Shown: positions 34,806-45,816 of the stretch, in pieces | Layout of the letters: the number at the start of each line of letters is the position of its first letter | Numbering within the stretch: the first letter of the stretch is position 1 | NCBI GenBank assembly: GCA_019084025.1 | Contig: JAHRBI010000006.1 | Location: forward strand, 124,001-188,000 | Length of the DNA: 64,000 nucleotides | Reading direction: 5' to 3' | From: Burkholderiaceae bacterium DAT-1 | GTDB taxonomy: Bacteria > Pseudomonadota > Gammaproteobacteria > Burkholderiales > Chitinimonadaceae | The notes under the pieces: model-generated | Told to the model about the DNA's origin: nothing | The model's input: only the letters and a program-made list of their open reading frames with translations | Database searches by the model: none | Position numbers and translations under genes: made by a program

Positions 34806-37370
34806 TCAGAATGTACCGCTCAGACCAACGGAGACTGCTTCGCGGTTTTCATTCTTCAGCTTGAAGGATTGCGTATAGCTGGCGTAAGCAGAGACCGAGC
34901 GCGTCAGCTTGCCAGTCACGCCCAGCGCGCCAGTCACATAGTGAGTTGCTGGCGTAAAGACTGGCAGTGTGCCATCCACCGAAGCAGATTGCTGGGCAAA
35001 AGTGACTGTACGATCCTTATCCTTACCTTCGTTGAACACGTTGACCGAGGCAAACGGCTTGAAGTCGCCTACGGTCGTATCCACTTTCAGGCCGACGTTT
35101 GCTTGCAGGGAACGAACCGACTGCTTGGCAAAACGCATGGAAGTTGAATCTACATTGCCTTCGTTGTAGTTCCCGACACGGGTCGAACGGAATGCCAGGT
35201 TTACATTCGGGGTGATATTAAAGTCGCCAACCGGCATGACATACTGAGCATTCACACGCAAGCCAGCCTGAATACCGCTGGTATCCGCACGTTCGGTTCG
35301 CTTGAGATCACCCAGCTGGAAGGTACGCTGAATATCGGTGTAGCGCGCATTTCCCAGAATGAAATCAGCACCCACTGTCATCGGACCATACTCGTGCCGG
35401 ACATACGCATCAATCACTTCGTTGCTGGCCAGGAACTTACCAGTCATGAAACTGATCGACGAAGGATCTTGAATCTCGGAACGGGTGCGGCTAGCGGTAA
35501 ACACCAAACCTGCTGCCAGATGAGAGCGCATTTGGTATTCGCCACCGATGGTCAGCGCCACGTCGCTGCTATTGTTCGCCACGTTGTCATTGCCCGGTGC
35601 GTAACGATTGCTCAAGCGGGTTGTGCTTGCAAACCAGTCGATATTCCCTTGCTTGCGCATGCCGGAGCGATTATCAATGGCGGCAAAGGTTGCCTGTGCA
35701 GGCGCATACTGCGCATTCACCAGCTGCGCAGCAAACATCGGTGCATCCAGCGTTTGATCAATGAACTGGGCAATCACGTGATGTACCAGCGGCGTGGGAT
35801 GAACGCCATCAACAAACAGATATTGCTGGCTGGCATCAAATGTCGCGCCGTTACTCTTGCAGCTTGATGCGCCCACACTGATGGCACATGCAGTTCCTGC
35901 GACATTATCCAGACCGAATGCACGCGGATTGGCCATCACTTCGGCAAACAAGCGATTAATATCGATTTCGATAATGTTGCCGCGTTCATTCAAACCCGCA
36001 TTCAGTGCCGGATTGTAAACACTGTTCACGAGGGAACCCGCAGCAGAGGACAAACCTTGCTGAGCCTGCGCAAAACTCGTTGCAAGGGAAGCAGACAGCA
36101 TCGCCCCCAATTGAGCACTGAAGCTAGCGCTCACGGTGGCACTCACCTGAGTCTGAAGCTGGGAAGCCAGAGTGGTCTTGAGTTGCGCGGTGAGCGCATC
36201 CAGTACGGGCTGCGGAAGTGTAACGCCTGCCTGTGCCATAGCGGGCACCAGCGAAGCGGCAATGACATTCACCACTGCATCGGCGGCGTTAGTCGCGTAA
36301 CTGGAAGCCAGGCCATTGGCGGCCGCGTTCACGACATTGCCCGTGATAGCGGTCAACGCGGCTTGGGCAGCTGCATTGGTGGCAGCGGTCATGCCAGCCT
36401 GATAGTTGCCATTTTTTGCCAGCGACTGAGCGACAGCCTGTGCAACGCTGGTGTTAAATGCAGTATTCAGGGCAGTGCTGACTGCCGCGTTGGCAGATGT
36501 GGTGGAAACAGCTGCATTGCTTAGGGCGGATGTCACTGCTGCGTTTAATTGCGCATTGCCTGCCAGCGAACCAGCCAGACCTGCCGGCACACCTGCAGCA
36601 CCCAGTGCCTGCCCCACCTGACTCAGAATAGCTGCAGACAATGGTGCACCTTGCACCTTGCTCGCGGCAACGCTGGCAGCAATTTGCGGTGCAACCAGCG
36701 TGTTCACCGCGCCGTTGATGCTTGTATTCAGACCGGATTTCACCAGTCCCAGCGAGCCATAGATGATACCCGGTGTTACACCGACATTCGGCAAATTCAG
36801 CACCATGATATGCTGGGCACCCGCCTTGCGGAGCGCATCCACCTGAGCCAGCGTATTCTGGGCAGCCTTGCCCATATCAGCCTGCGCCACATAACTGTTG
36901 TTGCCGTTCAAAGCCGCATCGTTCAGGGCTGCCTGAACATCGTTGCCACCAATCCAGACGGTATAGAGGGCGTTCGGATCGGCGCGGCCACCACTCGATT
37001 GCAGATAGTAATCAACCTGCTGGCCGACCGTCGGGTACAGATTCAGCTTTTGAGCCTCGGTTCCCCATACGCTTGCAGCATATGCATTAGCAGTCGAACC
37101 CGCCACTGCAAAGTCTGTTCCGCCAGGCACGGCAATGCCAGACTTGGCGGCAGCGCCATTTTTATATTTGCCGTAGAGCCAATCGGCGTACAGCTTGCCA
37201 AAATCGGTGGTGAAACGGTAATCCGAAGGTGCGCCAACTTTCGCAAATGAGCCAACATCCGACAGGCTATCACCGAAAAAATAGACGTTACTGAAATCGT
37301 AGGCAGAGGCTACCGGGGCAAGCGTGGCCAGTGCGGTGCCCACCAGCAGCGAAGAGAGGGTGCGCTTCAT
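34806..37370 (-). CDS. GDSL-type esterase autotransporter with long Ala-rich insertion
   Basis: 854-aa surface esterase. The signal peptide ends at VASA (residue 23). The SGNH catalytic blocks are FFGDSLSD (Ser35), IGGND near residue 140 and DGVHPTP near residue 522, which carries the Asp-His pair. The last 280 residues form an autotransporter barrel ending in Phe. Between residues about 215 and 470 the catalytic domain holds a low-complexity, Ala/Ser/Thr-rich helical stretch (for example NAAVSTALNTAFNTSVAQA) that makes it about 200 residues longer than EstA-type enzymes. AGGAGA precedes ATG. It probably hydrolyses esters or lipids at the cell surface and is transcribed alone. Confidence 0.93.
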   Translation of the reverse strand: MKRTLSSLLVGTALATLAPVASAYDFSNVYFFGDSLSDVGSFAKVGAPSDYRFTTDFGKLYADWLYGKYKNGAAAKSGIAVPGGTDFAVAGSTANAYAASVWGTEAQKLNLYPTVGQQVDYYLQSSGGRADPNALYTVWIGGNDVQAALNDAALNGNNSYVAQADMGKAAQNTLAQVDALRKAGAQHIMVLNLPNVGVTPGIIYGSLGLVKSGLNTSINGAVNTLVAPQIAASVAASKVQGAPLSAAILSQVGQALGAAGVPAGLAGSLAGNAQLNAAVTSALSNAAVSTTSANAAVSTALNTAFNTSVAQAVAQSLAKNGNYQAGMTAATNAAAQAALTAITGNVVNAAANGLASSYATNAADAVVNVIAASLVPAMAQAGVTLPQPVLDALTAQLKTTLASQLQTQVSATVSASFSAQLGAMLSASLATSFAQAQQGLSSAAGSLVNSVYNPALNAGLNERGNIIEIDINRLFAEVMANPRAFGLDNVAGTACAISVGASSCKSNGATFDASQQYLFVDGVHPTPLVHHVIAQFIDQTLDAPMFAAQLVNAQYAPAQATFAAIDNRSGMRKQGNIDWFASTTRLSNRYAPGNDNVANNSSDVALTIGGEYQMRSHLAAGLVFTASRTRSEIQDPSSISFMTGKFLASNEVIDAYVRHEYGPMTVGADFILGNARYTDIQRTFQLGDLKRTERADTSGIQAGLRVNAQYVMPVGDFNITPNVNLAFRSTRVGNYNEGNVDSTSMRFAKQSVRSLQANVGLKVDTTVGDFKPFASVNVFNEGKDKDRTVTFAQQSASVDGTLPVFTPATHYVTGALGVTGKLTRSVSAYASYTQSFKLKNENREAVSVGLSGTF

Positions 37371-37504
37371 ATTCGATGTGTCTCCTGATTAGGCATGTTT
37401 TGTACAACATACCAGACTATTCTCGTGGCTAGTTCGGCTACTTAACCTAGCTATCGCTCGACAGTGTAATTTGAAGCGATGTATGTGTCATTCATCACGG
37501 GCGC

Positions 37505-37532
37505 AAAAGCCACACAAAGTGACCTTTGCGTG
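37505..37532 (-). terminator. Possible intrinsic terminator after the second TPR response regulator
   Basis: 9-bp stem with one mismatch (CACACAAAG and CTTTGCGTG), loop of four, and a short T-run on the reverse strand. The rest of the gap up to the autotransporter gene shows no other feature. Confidence 0.45.
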
Positions 37533-37633
37533 TAAATTTAGATCGCCTCGGAGCAGGAAGGAACACGTGCTTTGCGGGATGCGGCGCATTTGCCGTTATT
37601 TGAGTAGGATTTACAACAGATTCAAATCAGGTC

Positions 37634-39244
37634 TCAGGTATTTGCCTGTTCGACCTTATCCGTCACCCACTTGAGGCGAGCGAGGAGTTCCTCGTCCGGG
37701 GGGTCGACCATGGACAAACATTGCTTAGCCAGTGCGGCATATTTGAGATCGTTGTTGCGCTGCAGACTGCGCGAAGCTGCATTGGCAGCGGCAATCAGCA
37801 AGCGGTTGTTTTTGGTTTGCAGCCCGATCATGGACAGCTTGTCAGTTGCATCCTCCAGCGCATCACTTACCATTAAACGCGCCGAATCCTTTGCAACACT
37901 GGCAATGTAGTCACCCGCCTCGATGACCAGGCTGGATAATCGCTGATTGGCCGACAGCGCACTTTCCAGCATGTCCTGAGCAGATTTGCCCGCGCACATC
38001 CGCAATGCAATCACATGCACCCATGATCCCATGGTGGATGCCAAATCGTCGGCGTACATGCGATCCATGACTTTGAACAAATCCAGCGCAAGCGGTAAGT
38101 CGAAGCCTTTTTCATTCCATGCTTCAGATACAAACTTGACCTTGTCGATGGCACCCAGCATCTCCCGCCTTTCCAGCGACAGCCATGCCTCCGCCAGTGC
38201 GGCATACCAGTTCAATCGAGAACGAATCACAAGATGATCCCGTGCTTCCTGCGCCTTGAGCTTCATCTGCTTGATCATACTCAGCGCTTCCTTGGCATCC
38301 CCCTTTTCTTGCGCAGCAAGGATCAGCAGATATACCGTCCGCGCATCCATGTCCAGCAATTTTCCGCTGGATCGCACTGCGCGCATGAGATAAGCCGTCC
38401 CCTTCTCTGAATCGCCCAGACTAGTGGCAAGATGTCCGGCAAACTGCAAGCGCTTGACGCTGTTAGGTGCGATCTTGATGGCCTGCTCGGTAACATCCAG
38501 TGCATCTGCAAATCGTTCCTGCGCTTTGCAGACATCAGCCAATTGGGTATACACGGGCAGGTACATGGGATGCTGCGCGATCAACTCGCGAAGTGCCGCT
38601 TCAGCTGTCACATGATCACCCATGCGAATGGCGACCCGCGCCAGCACAAGCCGTGCCCAGGGCAAGTCTTTCTGTGCCAGCAGTGCCTTCAGTAAACGTG
38701 CCGACTCTTCATATTTGCCCAGCCGAAACAGTAGCTGACAACACAGACGAGCCGCATCCCGCGCAAACTTACCTTTTCCGTGCATATGCTGGGTCGCCAG
38801 TTTGACTGCGGTTTCGAGCTTGCCTTGCTCCATCGCCTGAAGCACGTCCAGCATCAGATTGCGCTTGGCAAATGCACGCTCGACTCGTTTGGCTAAATCA
38901 GCCGTATTCAGCGGCTTGAGGAGATAATCATCCGGCGACTCTTCGGCAATATTCACCACTGTGCCGTAGGATGCCTCGGCGGTCACGATAAAATACAAGG
39001 TTGTGGGCGGTAGAAATCCGGTCTTGCGACCTTCTTCGAGCATGTCCTGCCCGGATTCGCCGGTCTCGAAGTTGTACTCACTCAGTACAATGTCGTAATG
39101 ATGTTCGCGCAAGCGCTTGCGTCCCTCAGACAAGGACGGCGCGATGTCGCAATGGTCGACCCCAATCTCGGAGAGAACATTGCGCATCATCATGCGAACA
39201 GCAGGTGATGGGTCAATGACCAGTGCGCTGGAACCAGAACTCAT
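37634..39244 (-). CDS. TPR protein with altered receiver domain (Asp to Glu at the phospho-acceptor site)
   Basis: 536-aa paralogue of the TPR response regulator near 28 kb. In the receiver domain (1-125) only one acidic-pocket Asp remains (Asp11 in VIDPSP), and the acceptor position is Glu56 in VLSEYNF, where its paralogue has Asp in FCDFNL. Thr88 and Lys110 (YLLKPL) are kept. The codon at the site reads GAG on the reverse strand. TPR-like helices fill residues about 130-530. The Glu may mimic a permanently phosphorylated state or mark a pseudo-receiver. There is no kinase next to it, and it stands alone, 102 bases upstream of dapB's end. Confidence 0.87.
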   Translation of the reverse strand: MSSGSSALVIDPSPAVRMMMRNVLSEIGVDHCDIAPSLSEGRKRLREHHYDIVLSEYNFETGESGQDMLEEGRKTGFLPPTTLYFIVTAEASYGTVVNIAEESPDDYLLKPLNTADLAKRVERAFAKRNLMLDVLQAMEQGKLETAVKLATQHMHGKGKFARDAARLCCQLLFRLGKYEESARLLKALLAQKDLPWARLVLARVAIRMGDHVTAEAALRELIAQHPMYLPVYTQLADVCKAQERFADALDVTEQAIKIAPNSVKRLQFAGHLATSLGDSEKGTAYLMRAVRSSGKLLDMDARTVYLLILAAQEKGDAKEALSMIKQMKLKAQEARDHLVIRSRLNWYAALAEAWLSLERREMLGAIDKVKFVSEAWNEKGFDLPLALDLFKVMDRMYADDLASTMGSWVHVIALRMCAGKSAQDMLESALSANQRLSSLVIEAGDYIASVAKDSARLMVSDALEDATDKLSMIGLQTKNNRLLIAAANAASRSLQRNNDLKYAALAKQCLSMVDPPDEELLARLKWVTDKVEQANT

Positions 39245-39346
39245 GGTACGCGTCGGATACGTTGAGTAGCGTATCTATAGCGCAATTAACGGGGAGATGC
39301 GACGCCGACTGCCATGCGGTCGGCGTGCAATGAAGGGTCGTGCAGC

Positions 39347-40554
<1,208 letters not shown>

Positions 40555-40746
40555 GGCGATCTAGTAGAGCGAAAGGAGTCTAATGGACAGCGAAACTTCC
40601 GCTTGGTTTCCGCGAAAGTCCGTATCATATCCGTAAATGGCGCGCTCGGGTGGGGTCAAGATGCAGATGTCTGACATTCAACTCACCCAATGACAAAAAG
40701 AATCGCTATCATTTAGCCTAAATAGCCATAGTGAAAAGATTCGATC

Positions 40747-41193
40747 ATGAGCAAAGCCCACGATCTCAAGGATGCCGGACTGAAAGCCACCGGCCCTCGC
40801 CTGAAGATTCTCAGCCTTTTTGAAAGCAGCGGACAGCGCCACATGACTGCCGAAGATGTCTATCGCCTCCTTCTGGATGAGGAGGAGGACATTGGGTTGG
40901 CGACCGTGTACCGCGTACTTACTCAATTCGAGCAGGCCGGACTGCTGGTTCGTCACCATTTTGAATCCGGCAAGGCCGTATTCGAACTCAACGAAGGTGG
41001 TCATCACGATCATCTGGTGTGCGTAAAGTGCGGCACCGTTGAAGAGTTTTACGATGCCGAAATCGAAAAACGTCAGGAAGAGATTGCAGAAAAGGCCGGC
41101 TTCCTGATTCAAGAGCACTCCATGTATTTGTACGGCATTTGTGCAAGCTGCCGCCAGCGTTTATCCGGCAAGGAGCGCATCACCTTCTCATGA
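40747..41193 (+). CDS. fur: Ferric uptake regulator
   Basis: 148-aa Fur. The winged-helix N-domain ([36 protein letters not shown]) is followed by the metal site [11 protein letters not shown] and a second Cys pair GICASCR. Acting with Fe2+ it represses iron-uptake genes. It is divergent from bamE. Its stop overlaps the start of aat (ATGA), so the two are coupled. Confidence 0.97.
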   Translation: MSKAHDLKDAGLKATGPRLKILSLFESSGQRHMTAEDVYRLLLDEEEDIGLATVYRVLTQFEQAGLLVRHHFESGKAVFELNEGGHHDHLVCVKCGTVEEFYDAEIEKRQEEIAEKAGFLIQEHSMYLYGICASCRQRLSGKERITFS

Positions 41194-41921
41194 TTCCGTG
41201 GCTCAATGCGGACTGCCATTTCCCACCGGTCACGTCTGCGCTTCTTGATCCCAATGGCTTACTGGCGGCGGGCGGCACCCTGAGTACCGCCAACCTGATC
41301 AAAGCCTACCGACAGGGTATCTTCCCGTGGTTTTCACCGGGCGATCCCTTTCTGTGGTGGTGTCCGGACCCGCGAACGGTTCTTTTCCCCGCCAATTTGC
41401 ATGTGCCACGATCACTGGCAAAGGTGATCCGCAATAAGCCCTATGAAGTGCGCTTTGATACTGCTTTTTCAGATGTTATGCGCGGCTGTGCAGGTACGCC
41501 CCGTCCAGGACAGGATGGCACCTGGATCACCTCCGAGATTATCTCCGCCTACACTCGCTTGCATGATGCAGGCGTTGCGCACAGTGCAGAGTGCTGGATG
41601 GATGGAAAACTGGTTGGGGGCTTGTATGGCGTGGCGATTGGGCGGATGTTCTATGGTGAATCCATGTTCGCCCATGTACCAGATGCATCAAAAATCGCAT
41701 TTGTGCATCTGGTTCGCTGGCTTGATCGCCACGGTTTTGGCATGATTGACTGCCAGATGCATACTGAACATCTGGCACGGTTTGGTTCGGTGCAAATTGC
41801 CCGACCGGCCTTCATCGACACGCTGACACGACTCTGCGACCAGCCCGGTCTTCCCGGTCCATGGCAGTACGCAGTCAGCGGTGAACCTGAAGGGGGAAAT
41901 GCGCTTGAGTCATCCGAATGA
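41190..41921 (+). CDS. aat: Leucyl/phenylalanyl-tRNA--protein transferase
   Basis: Adds Leu or Phe to N-terminal Lys/Arg of proteins, marking them for ClpS/ClpAP in the N-degron pathway. Present are [25 protein letters not shown], the HAF-like catalytic region [28 protein letters not shown], and [15 protein letters not shown] near the end. 243 aa from ATG 41190, which overlaps the fur stop. The next gene is the partner N-degron enzyme bpt. Confidence 0.96.
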   Translation: MIPWLNADCHFPPVTSALLDPNGLLAAGGTLSTANLIKAYRQGIFPWFSPGDPFLWWCPDPRTVLFPANLHVPRSLAKVIRNKPYEVRFDTAFSDVMRGCAGTPRPGQDGTWITSEIISAYTRLHDAGVAHSAECWMDGKLVGGLYGVAIGRMFYGESMFAHVPDASKIAFVHLVRWLDRHGFGMIDCQMHTEHLARFGSVQIARPAFIDTLTRLCDQPGLPGPWQYAVSGEPEGGNALESSE

Positions 41922-42648
41922 TCATCGCGTCATCCGCTTGCAGTTTTATGCCACTGCACCGTATCCGTGCAGCTATCTTGACGACCGCATGGCTCGTTCT
42001 CAGGTGGCGATTCCGTCCGAACTGATCGATTCGCACGTCTACAGTGATCTGGTCCGCAATGGCTTTCGCCGCAGCGGGATGTTCACCTATCGCCCGTGGT
42101 GCGATCGCTGTCGTGCCTGCGTACCCGTGAGGCTTGATGCCGCAAATATTCGCATGAATCGTACCCAGCGTCGCATGCTACGCCAGCATCAAACGCTTGA
42201 GGCGCGCATCATGCCCCTGGGTTTTGAAGAAAGCCACTACCAGCTGTATCGCAAGTACCAGGCTGTGCGCCATGCTGGTGGCGGCATGGATGGTGACAGC
42301 CGCGAACAATACGAAAATTTCATCCTCAGCAGCCATGTCGATAGCTTTCTGGTTGCCTTTCACGAGGGCGATGACCTGAAAATGGTCAGTCTGATTGATC
42401 GGCTCGATGATGGGCTATCGTCCGTGTATACCTTCTTCGAACCTGATGATTCGAGTCGTAGCTACGGCACTTACAATATCCTTTGGCAGGTTCAGCACGC
42501 GCAGGCACTAGGTTTGCCATGGGTTTACCTGGGCTACTGGATCGAAGAATGTCGCAAGATGTCTTACAAGACATCATTCCAGCCATTGGAGGGAATGATT
42601 GAGGGTAAGTGGCAAACAATCGACCGAATGCATGTTGAACGAGACTGA
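41899..42648 (+). CDS. bpt: Aspartate/glutamate leucyltransferase (Bpt/Ate family)
   Basis: Transfers Leu to N-terminal Asp/Glu, the second N-degron enzyme. The Cys-rich N-terminal motif is CSYL followed by [15 protein letters not shown], and the C-terminal half has [13 protein letters not shown]...[11 protein letters not shown] and [15 protein letters not shown]. The start is taken at ATG 41899 (MRLSHPND); GTG 41881 is possible, but its upstream sequence lies in aat. The gene overlaps aat by 23 bases. 249 aa. Confidence 0.95.
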   Translation: MRLSHPNDHRVIRLQFYATAPYPCSYLDDRMARSQVAIPSELIDSHVYSDLVRNGFRRSGMFTYRPWCDRCRACVPVRLDAANIRMNRTQRRMLRQHQTLEARIMPLGFEESHYQLYRKYQAVRHAGGGMDGDSREQYENFILSSHVDSFLVAFHEGDDLKMVSLIDRLDDGLSSVYTFFEPDDSSRSYGTYNILWQVQHAQALGLPWVYLGYWIEECRKMSYKTSFQPLEGMIEGKWQTIDRMHVERD

Positions 42649-43474
42649 ACGTCGGCTGGCCTATCTTGCCTGGTCCGATCGGGAAAGTGGCAGTCATCGG
42701 CAATGGGTGTTTCTAGAGCTGGCCGCCCAACTGCAAACGACTGACAGCATTCGCTCACGCACCCATCTCTTCATCTGGTTGATTGAACACCTTCCGCTCG
42801 CCTTCCTCGCACCAATCATCCGATACTGTGGCCTGAAGGGAATGCATCTGTACGCATTGCCCCCGCATCTCAGGCAGACACGCTATCTCAACTGGCTGAT
42901 TGCAGGTGTCTCTCTGCTGATGATGCTACAGGTGTACCGCTCCGACACCGCGTTAATTCACAGTATCGCAATCATGCTCTGCGTACTGGCATCGCTTTTC
43001 GGGTATGTGCTGGGGTGGTGGCAGGCGCGCACACAATGTCTTCTGCTTGCTGATGACTATGCTGAACGGGAACTCACCTTGCCTGATCCCGAGACTTCTC
43101 TGGGCTTTGCTGGCGCCATCACCGGCGCTGGACTGCCTCTCGAACAGGCAGGCGTGCTATTAGCGGAGATTGCCGAAGGACGCGCACCTCAGGATACACT
43201 GGACGCACTCTGTTTAAGTGCGCCAGGCGTATTGCAGCACCACCTGAATGCCGTCAGGCATGCGTTGTTTGCGGGCGGAATAATGGCACTGGGGGCATTC
43301 GCCACCGCGTTACCATGGCCAAGCGTGCGATTGGCCATCTATGCCCTTCTGCCCGCATTATGTCGACTTGCCGTGGATCACCCACATCCGCCCTCAATCA
43401 AACGGAGCATATTCGACATCCTGATTCCGTTGAGCTGCGCGATTTTAGCGCTACTCACTCGCCATCATGTATAA
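42632..43474 (+). CDS. Membrane protein of unknown function
   Basis: 280 aa with a soluble N-terminus and at least five hydrophobic segments (around residues 48-62, 88-102, 110-128, 210-228 and 258-274). The middle region ([33 protein letters not shown]) reads as a soluble helical domain. No family is recognised. The ATG at 42632 overlaps the end of bpt by 17 bases, so it is co-translated with the fur-aat-bpt group. Codon use is like its neighbours. Confidence 0.75.
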   Translation: MLNETERRLAYLAWSDRESGSHRQWVFLELAAQLQTTDSIRSRTHLFIWLIEHLPLAFLAPIIRYCGLKGMHLYALPPHLRQTRYLNWLIAGVSLLMMLQVYRSDTALIHSIAIMLCVLASLFGYVLGWWQARTQCLLLADDYAERELTLPDPETSLGFAGAITGAGLPLEQAGVLLAEIAEGRAPQDTLDALCLSAPGVLQHHLNAVRHALFAGGIMALGAFATALPWPSVRLAIYALLPALCRLAVDHPHPPSIKRSIFDILIPLSCAILALLTRHHV

Positions 43475-43626
43475 GGTGACCCCTTTGTGCTTGCGACATT
43501 GTGTAAAACGCTGCTCGAATGGCTAGCGTCACTTGGCAGTTTGACCAAAACACTGAACAATGTCGCCCCTTGTCACATTTTTATGCATTCACCCATTGTG
43601 CATGCAATCGCCGGGAATTTCGTGCC

Positions 43627-44538
43627 ATGCGTAAGCTAATCGCCCTCACTCTTATCGCCTCCTGCATCAGCTTGACAGCGCGGGCGGACGATCCGCCAAC
43701 GGGTGCCGGTAGTCCTCGCGCGACAACACTGTCCGGCAAGTTACAAGATCAAGGCAATATGCTGGCGGATAAGCTGGACAGATTGTGCCAGCGGGTCACG
43801 CAAACCGGTTTTAATGCAGTACGCGCTTCCTGGCTAGATGTGCTGGGTACGTGGTACGAGTTATATGGCACACCGGTTCAACTCACGGATGCACCTATTT
43901 TCACCGGCGAGTCTGTCACCATTCCCGAAGTAGAAAGTGCGATCCGTGCAGCCAGCCAGGCTTCGATTCAGGAAGGGGCTCTGCCGCAGCCGAATGTCCG
44001 CGGCCTGACTGTGCTCGAATACCTGCTCTGGGGCGAAGATCGCCCGCTGGCGCAACTGGGTCGGATTCGCTTCAAACAACGATGCAACTACACAGAGCTG
44101 GTCGCCACCGAGCTGGCTAGTCAGGCCACTCGTTTGAATGACCTCCTTAGCTCAACCGGACCACTGCCCCGGCAGTCTGCTTTGATGCTGGTCAATGAAC
44201 GAATTCTGGATTTGCGCGACAGGCTGCTGGCCTTAAGCGTAAACAACCCGATTGATCGCAGCAAGCAGGGCTGGTGGCGCAGTCGGCAAACCCGATTTGT
44301 TGCCCAGTCCATGGTGCGTGGTCTGACTGCTTCGCTTGTCACGGGACTCAACGGAAACGCACCTCTGCTCGCAAGCAGGCCAGATATGCTCGACGCAGCT
44401 CGCAGCGACCTTGCCAGCATCAGCACCGTGCTTGGCCGAATGGGGAACGATGGTCTGATGAGCAATGAAGATCAGGCTCAGGCATGGGCCGCCCTGACCC
44501 ATCTGGCAGACCTCAGCAAAAGCCTGAGTGCGTCCTGA
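43627..44538 (+). CDS. Imelysin-like (peptidase M75 family) periplasmic protein, altered core motif
   Basis: 303-aa exported protein with a signal peptide ending LTARA (about residue 21). The body has the imelysin layout: DKLDRLCQRVTQTGFNAVRASWLDVLGTW, then GLTVLEYLLWGED at about residue 135, and a helical C-half with repeats of the same fold (ADLSKSL at the end). Imelysins normally carry GxHxxE in this place; here His is replaced by Thr (GLTVLE). The family binds haem or iron in the periplasm and is often Fur-regulated. Starting at ATG 43627 is supported by the signal peptide. Genes upstream belong to other functions, so it is probably a separate unit. Confidence 0.8.
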   Translation: MRKLIALTLIASCISLTARADDPPTGAGSPRATTLSGKLQDQGNMLADKLDRLCQRVTQTGFNAVRASWLDVLGTWYELYGTPVQLTDAPIFTGESVTIPEVESAIRAASQASIQEGALPQPNVRGLTVLEYLLWGEDRPLAQLGRIRFKQRCNYTELVATELASQATRLNDLLSSTGPLPRQSALMLVNERILDLRDRLLALSVNNPIDRSKQGWWRSRQTRFVAQSMVRGLTASLVTGLNGNAPLLASRPDMLDAARSDLASISTVLGRMGNDGLMSNEDQAQAWAALTHLADLSKSLSAS

Positions 44539-45272
44539 TGCTGGAAAAGGAAACGCTGCCGGTTATCTATCACGATGACTGGCTGATCGCAGTACACAAG
44601 CCTTCTGGCCTGCTCGTTCACCGTAGCGAGATCGACCGCCACGAAACGCGCTTTGCGCTGCAGATCGTGCGCGACCAGATTGGCCGCCGCGTCAACGCCC
44701 TGCATCGGCTCGACAAAGGCACCTCGGGCATTCTGCTGTTTGCTTTTGATGCCGACATCACCCGCGTGATGTCGCAGGCATTCGAGCAGGGCAATATGCA
44801 CAAGCGCTATCAAGCCATCGTGCGCGGCTGGCCGCCCGAATCCGGCGAAATCGACCACGCGCTGAGCCGCCCGAAAGATGAATATCTGGCGGCCCGCAAC
44901 CCCGACGCCTGCGCCCCGCAGCCCGCCCTCACCCGCTACACCCGACTGGCCACCGCCACGCTGGACGTAATGATCGACCGTTACCCGCAGTCACGCTATG
45001 CACTGCTGGAACTGGAACCCGTCACAGGCCGCCGCCATCAACTGCGCCGCCACATGAAGCACATCGCCCACCCCATCATCGGCGACGCCACCTACGGCAA
45101 AGGCATTCACAATCGCTACTTTCAGACCGCGTTTGGTGTGAATCGTCTGTTGTTGGCGTGTACCGAGATGGGGTTTAATCATCCGGTGAGTGGGGAGCGG
45201 ATAGAGCTGAAAGTGTCGCCGGCGGAGGATTTTATGGCGGTGGTGGCGGGGTTGGGGATGGATGAGGTTTAA
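44538..45272 (+). CDS. truC: tRNA pseudouridine synthase, TruC-like
   Basis: 244-aa RluA-family synthase that makes pseudouridine 65 in tRNA. The catalytic motif HRLDKGTSGILLF carries the essential Asp, preceded by the PSGLLVHRS element. The C-terminal block EPVTGRRHQLRRHMKHIAHPIIGDATYG is typical. No extra S4 domain is present, which favours TruC over RluC/RluD. Its ATG overlaps the stop of the imelysin gene (TGATG), so the two are coupled. Confidence 0.92.
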   Translation: MLEKETLPVIYHDDWLIAVHKPSGLLVHRSEIDRHETRFALQIVRDQIGRRVNALHRLDKGTSGILLFAFDADITRVMSQAFEQGNMHKRYQAIVRGWPPESGEIDHALSRPKDEYLAARNPDACAPQPALTRYTRLATATLDVMIDRYPQSRYALLELEPVTGRRHQLRRHMKHIAHPIIGDATYGKGIHNRYFQTAFGVNRLLLACTEMGFNHPVSGERIELKVSPAEDFMAVVAGLGMDEV

Positions 45273-45342
45273 TATTTAAATTCACCACCATTCGTCACGC
45301 GCCTGGAGAACGATGTGCGAAGTTGATCGAGTTTCTATTCCA

Positions 45343-45816
45343 TTACATATCGAATCTAAAATCTAAAACAATGATGTCACCGTCTTTTGCATTATCGATG
45401 CGAGGCGATAATACACATGATTCCTTAGCATTCGAAACACATACGCTAAACCACGGATCACTTCTAATTACGACGTAATTTTGAACGTACTCACCTAAAC
45501 GATCATGAAATATTGTGCTTTCAGGTCCTGATACTATTTTTCCAACAATGTGATAAATAGCCCTTACATGATATTTTCCTTGGTTTTGCTGACCACCATA
45601 CAACTCATTCGGCGCTTCAAGTTGAACCCCAAGCCTTTGTAACTCCATTAGAGTTTCTGAAGGAATAATTTCTTGATATGAACACTTCCATTTACTACAC
45701 AACTCGCACTGACACTTATACGCGGGCATGCTCGGTTGGTTTTGTATTTGCTTAGTTCGCCCTAAGTGAACTGCTATTCTCCATTTAAAAAATGGAATTG
45801 TTGGACGACGTTTCAT
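45343..45816 (-). CDS. AT-rich orphan protein with Cys cluster
   Basis: 157-aa soluble protein of unknown family. It contains a Cys-rich element (KCQCELCSKWKC) near residue 35 and no membrane segment. The gene is clearly more AT-rich than its surroundings and uses many A/T-ending codons, a sign of horizontal transfer or of a fast-evolving gene. The first ATG (45816) gives 157 aa; a later Met (MPAYKCQC) is possible. It is convergent with truC and about 185 bases from the next reverse gene. Confidence 0.6.
   Translation of the reverse strand: MKRRPTIPFFKWRIAVHLGRTKQIQNQPSMPAYKCQCELCSKWKCSYQEIIPSETLMELQRLGVQLEAPNELYGGQQNQGKYHVRAIYHIVGKIVSGPESTIFHDRLGEYVQNYVVIRSDPWFSVCVSNAKESCVLSPRIDNAKDGDIIVLDFRFDM

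Noticed and set aside
36057-37250. Two forward open frames opposite the GDSL autotransporter
   Set aside because: Shadows produced by the repetitive Ala-rich codons (GCN) of the reverse-strand gene.
39303-39325. GC-rich inverted repeat downstream of dapB
   Set aside because: Stem of seven bases with a long loop and no T-run; not a convincing terminator.
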